This document shows positions 39,727-40,064 of a stretch of 40,064 nt of DNA, in pieces (within the stretch, counting starts at the first letter, position 1; the number at the start of each line of letters is the position of its first letter). The notes under the pieces were generated by a model that worked only from the letters and a program-made list of their open reading frames with translations, had not been told where the DNA came from and ran no database searches. Location of the stretch: NCBI RefSeq assembly GCF_042433055.1, contig NZ_JBHLWB010000011.1, positions 1 to 40,064 of the forward strand. Reading direction: 5' to 3'. Origin of the DNA: Gallibacterium trehalosifermentans. Its GTDB lineage: Bacteria > Pseudomonadota > Gammaproteobacteria > Enterobacterales > Pasteurellaceae. The translations under genes and the position numbers were made by a program.

Positions 39727-40064
39727 AAATTGAAGAGTTTGATCATGGCTCAGATTGAACGCTGGCGGCAGGCTTAACACATGCAAGTCGAACGGTAACA
39801 GGGGAAAGCTTGCTTTCTTGCTGACGAGTGGCGGAGGGGTGAGTAATGCTTGGGAATTTGGCTTATGGAGGGGGATAACCACGGGAAACTGTGGCTAACA
39901 CCGCGTAAAATCGAGAGATTAAAGTAGTGGGACTTTCGGGCCACTAGCCATAAGATAAGCCCAAGTGAGATTAGGTAGTTGGTAGGGTAAAGGCCTACCA
40001 AGCCGACGATCTCTAGCTGGTCTGAGAGGATGGCCAGCCACACTGGGACTGAGACACGGCCCAG
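39727..40064 (+). rRNA. rrs: 16S ribosomal RNA, 5' part (cut by window end)
   Basis: The first 338 nt of 16S rRNA, starting AAATTGAAGAGTTTGATC. Universal segments present are GCTGGCGGCAGGC, ACATGCAAGTCGAACG, GGGATAACCACGGGAAACTG, and ACTGGGACTGAGACACGGCC at the right edge. The variable helix (TAACAGGGGAAAGCTTGCTTTCTTGC, positions ~39796-39822) and the ATAAGCCCAAGTGAGATTAG stretch are of Pasteurellaceae type. Confidence 0.97.

Noticed and set aside
1..40064. CRISPR arrays, insertion sequences, prophage or integrase genes
   Set aside because: I saw no regularly spaced repeats, transposase or integrase motifs in the translated frames, nor terminal inverted repeats with target duplications.

Overview
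The window is chromosomal DNA from a gammaproteobacterium, almost certainly a member of the Pasteurellaceae. The evidence is an AT-rich genome, household proteins close to Haemophilus/Actinobacillus versions (ArcA, PrfC, TyrS, PntAB, DapD, GltBD, HemL, WecA), and a 16S rRNA 5' end of Pasteurellaceae type. I cannot name the genus. Exact copies of the two known Pasteurellaceae DNA uptake words are nearly absent.

Left part (1-6.7 kb): the 3' end of a transketolase gene faces a complete ribose operon on the minus strand, rbsD-A-C-B-K-R. Its promoter is readable: a CRP site about 60 bp upstream of the predicted start, -35 and -10 boxes, and a perfect 16-bp RbsR-type palindrome over the start site. 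A hairpin after rbsB probably reduces expression of the kinase and repressor genes.

Accessory part (6.7-15.4 kb): a co-directional plus-strand cluster encodes an AllS-like LysR regulator, an ankyrin-repeat protein, a DUF2877 protein (YlbF/AllH-like), FdrA (AllF-like), a DUF1116 protein (YlbE/AllG-like), an NCS2-like permease, carbamate kinase and a fumarylacetoacetate-hydrolase-family enzyme. The three Ylb/Fdr proteins correspond to the E. coli oxamate carbamoyltransferase. With carbamate kinase they should make ATP by phosphorolysis of oxalurate or a similar ureido acid. The allantoin-opening genes are missing, an ankyrin protein is added, and a roughly 50-residue segment appears to lie on DUF1116 instead of on FdrA as in E. 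coli. This is the most interesting protein-coding region.

Middle part (15.4-27.2 kb): cysZ and a patatin-like phospholipase gene are divergent from zipA; arcA, prfC and tyrS are on the minus strand; pntAB, dapD and a repeat-rich lipoprotein gene are on the plus strand. Between tyrS and pntA lies a strong candidate for a Fur-repressed small RNA of about 75 nt on the minus strand (Fur box over the -10, strong terminator), separate from the tyrS promoter.

Right part (27.2-40.1 kb): gltBD (with a Fur-like palindrome upstream), a MocR-type regulator without an adjacent target, htrA/degQ with a good sigma-E promoter, hemL, wecA, then a stringent-type promoter driving tRNA-Arg(CCG), tRNA-His(GTG), tRNA-Pro(TGG), a boxA leader and the start of a 16S rRNA gene cut by the window end.
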